A stretch of 64,000 bases of DNA from the NCBI RefSeq assembly GCF_000725495.1, contig NZ_JNZD01000004.1, positions 124,001 through 188,000 on the forward strand. Direction: 5' to 3'. Made by a program: the position numbers and the translations under genes. The DNA comes from Streptomyces aureus. Lineage in GTDB: Bacteria > Actinomycetota > Actinomycetes > Streptomycetales > Streptomycetaceae. Each line of letters starts with the position of its first letter. The first letter of the stretch is position 1. The notes beneath the pieces are model-generated. The model made no database searches and was not told where the DNA came from. It saw only the letters and a list, made by a program, of their open reading frames with translations. Of this stretch, positions 63,893 to 64,000 are shown one piece after another.

Positions 63893-64000
63893 ATGAGCAA
63901 GCGCCCCCTCTCCGGCCGCCGCCGCGTGGCCCTCGCCCTGTCCGCGCTGCTGGGCGGCACCGCCCTGGTCGCCGTCCCGATGTCCGTCCCCGCCGCGGCG
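63893..64000 (+). CDS. Exported protein, N-terminal fragment (partial at window end)
   Basis: Only 36 residues are visible. They form a clear Sec-type signal peptide: basic start (MSKRPLSGRRRV), hydrophobic core (ALALSALLGGTALVAV) and an Ala-rich cleavage region (SVPAAA). GAAAGGA lies 9 nt before ATG 63893. The mature protein lies beyond the window; with the DasR-like regulator next door it may be a secreted hydrolase or a sugar-binding protein, but nothing in the sequence shows which. Confidence 0.8.
   Translation, partial: MSKRPLSGRRRVALALSALLGGTALVAVPMSVPAAA

Noticed and set aside
1..64000. tRNA, rRNA, insertion sequences, integrase or phage genes
   Set aside because: I looked for conserved tRNA arms, transposase motifs and att-like repeats and found none that I could support.

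Overview
The window is a chromosomal segment of very high G+C content, and its gene types (SpoIIE-type phosphatase with a fused ATPase domain, anti-sigma-like ATPase, PucR regulator, MHYT protein, many TetR regulators, frequent GTG/TTG starts, leaderless promoters) point to Streptomyces or a close relative. I see no rRNA, tRNA, CRISPR array or insertion sequence. The content is accessory: about 60 genes in small units, most made of one effector or transporter plus its own regulator. The first gene (an MFS efflux pump) and the last gene (an exported protein) are cut by the window ends.

Layout. 1-8.6 kb: MFS end, msrA, MHYT membrane protein, alpha/beta hydrolase, RsbW-like ATPase, TetR, an ECF sigma factor fused through a membrane segment to an extracellular CAP domain, and a DEAD-box RNA helicase with an elaborate leader. 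8.6-13.9 kb: ECF sigma factor with its CU044_5270 partner, a two-component pair, a 27-nt tandem array, a VanZ-like protein and an S24/S26-like protein. 13.9-18.3 kb: aldo/keto reductase with divergent TetR and three operators; ABC-2 exporter with divergent TetR and two operators. 18.4-25.2 kb: PucR regulator divergent from a permease, NTF2-like and aldehyde dehydrogenase operon; sodium:solute symporter. 25.3-36.1 kb: orphan ParA pair, EF-hand-like miniprotein, GNAT, DUF2568, quinone oxidoreductase, TetR/epimerase pair with three operators, ArsR-SRPBCC fusion, VOC protein, SMI1/KNR4 protein, COG4705 membrane protein, MarR. 36.1-41.1 kb: small hypotheticals, MFS pump, secreted PA14-GH2 glycosidase. 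41.3-47.1 kb: LacI regulator and a four-gene sugar ABC importer of the YtfQ-YtfR-YtfT-YjfF type. 47.3-64 kb: lamin-tail protein with a Gln/Gly tail, MerR protein fused to sliding-clamp domains, Ser/Thr kinase, FUSC transporter, ArsR-SRPBCC operon, MOSC protein, AI-2E-type permease, a large multi-sensor SpoIIE phosphatase, and a GntR/UTRA regulator with a divergent exported protein.

How genes work together. The clearest system is the sugar locus at 38.5-47.1 kb: matching LacI-type operators lie between the secreted glycosidase and lacI, and inside the importer promoter, so glycosidase and importer look like one regulon. The importer type suggests a furanose such as galactofuranose. Several regulators show clear inverted-repeat operators next to their own genes. 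The most unusual proteins are the MerR/DNA clamp fusion (48636-49718), the sigma/CAP transmembrane fusion (4973-6622) and the lamin-tail/QG-repeat protein (47293-48204). Ten genes have a TANNNT -10 element 6-8 nt before the start codon, most of them with no Shine-Dalgarno sequence, which suggests leaderless mRNAs.
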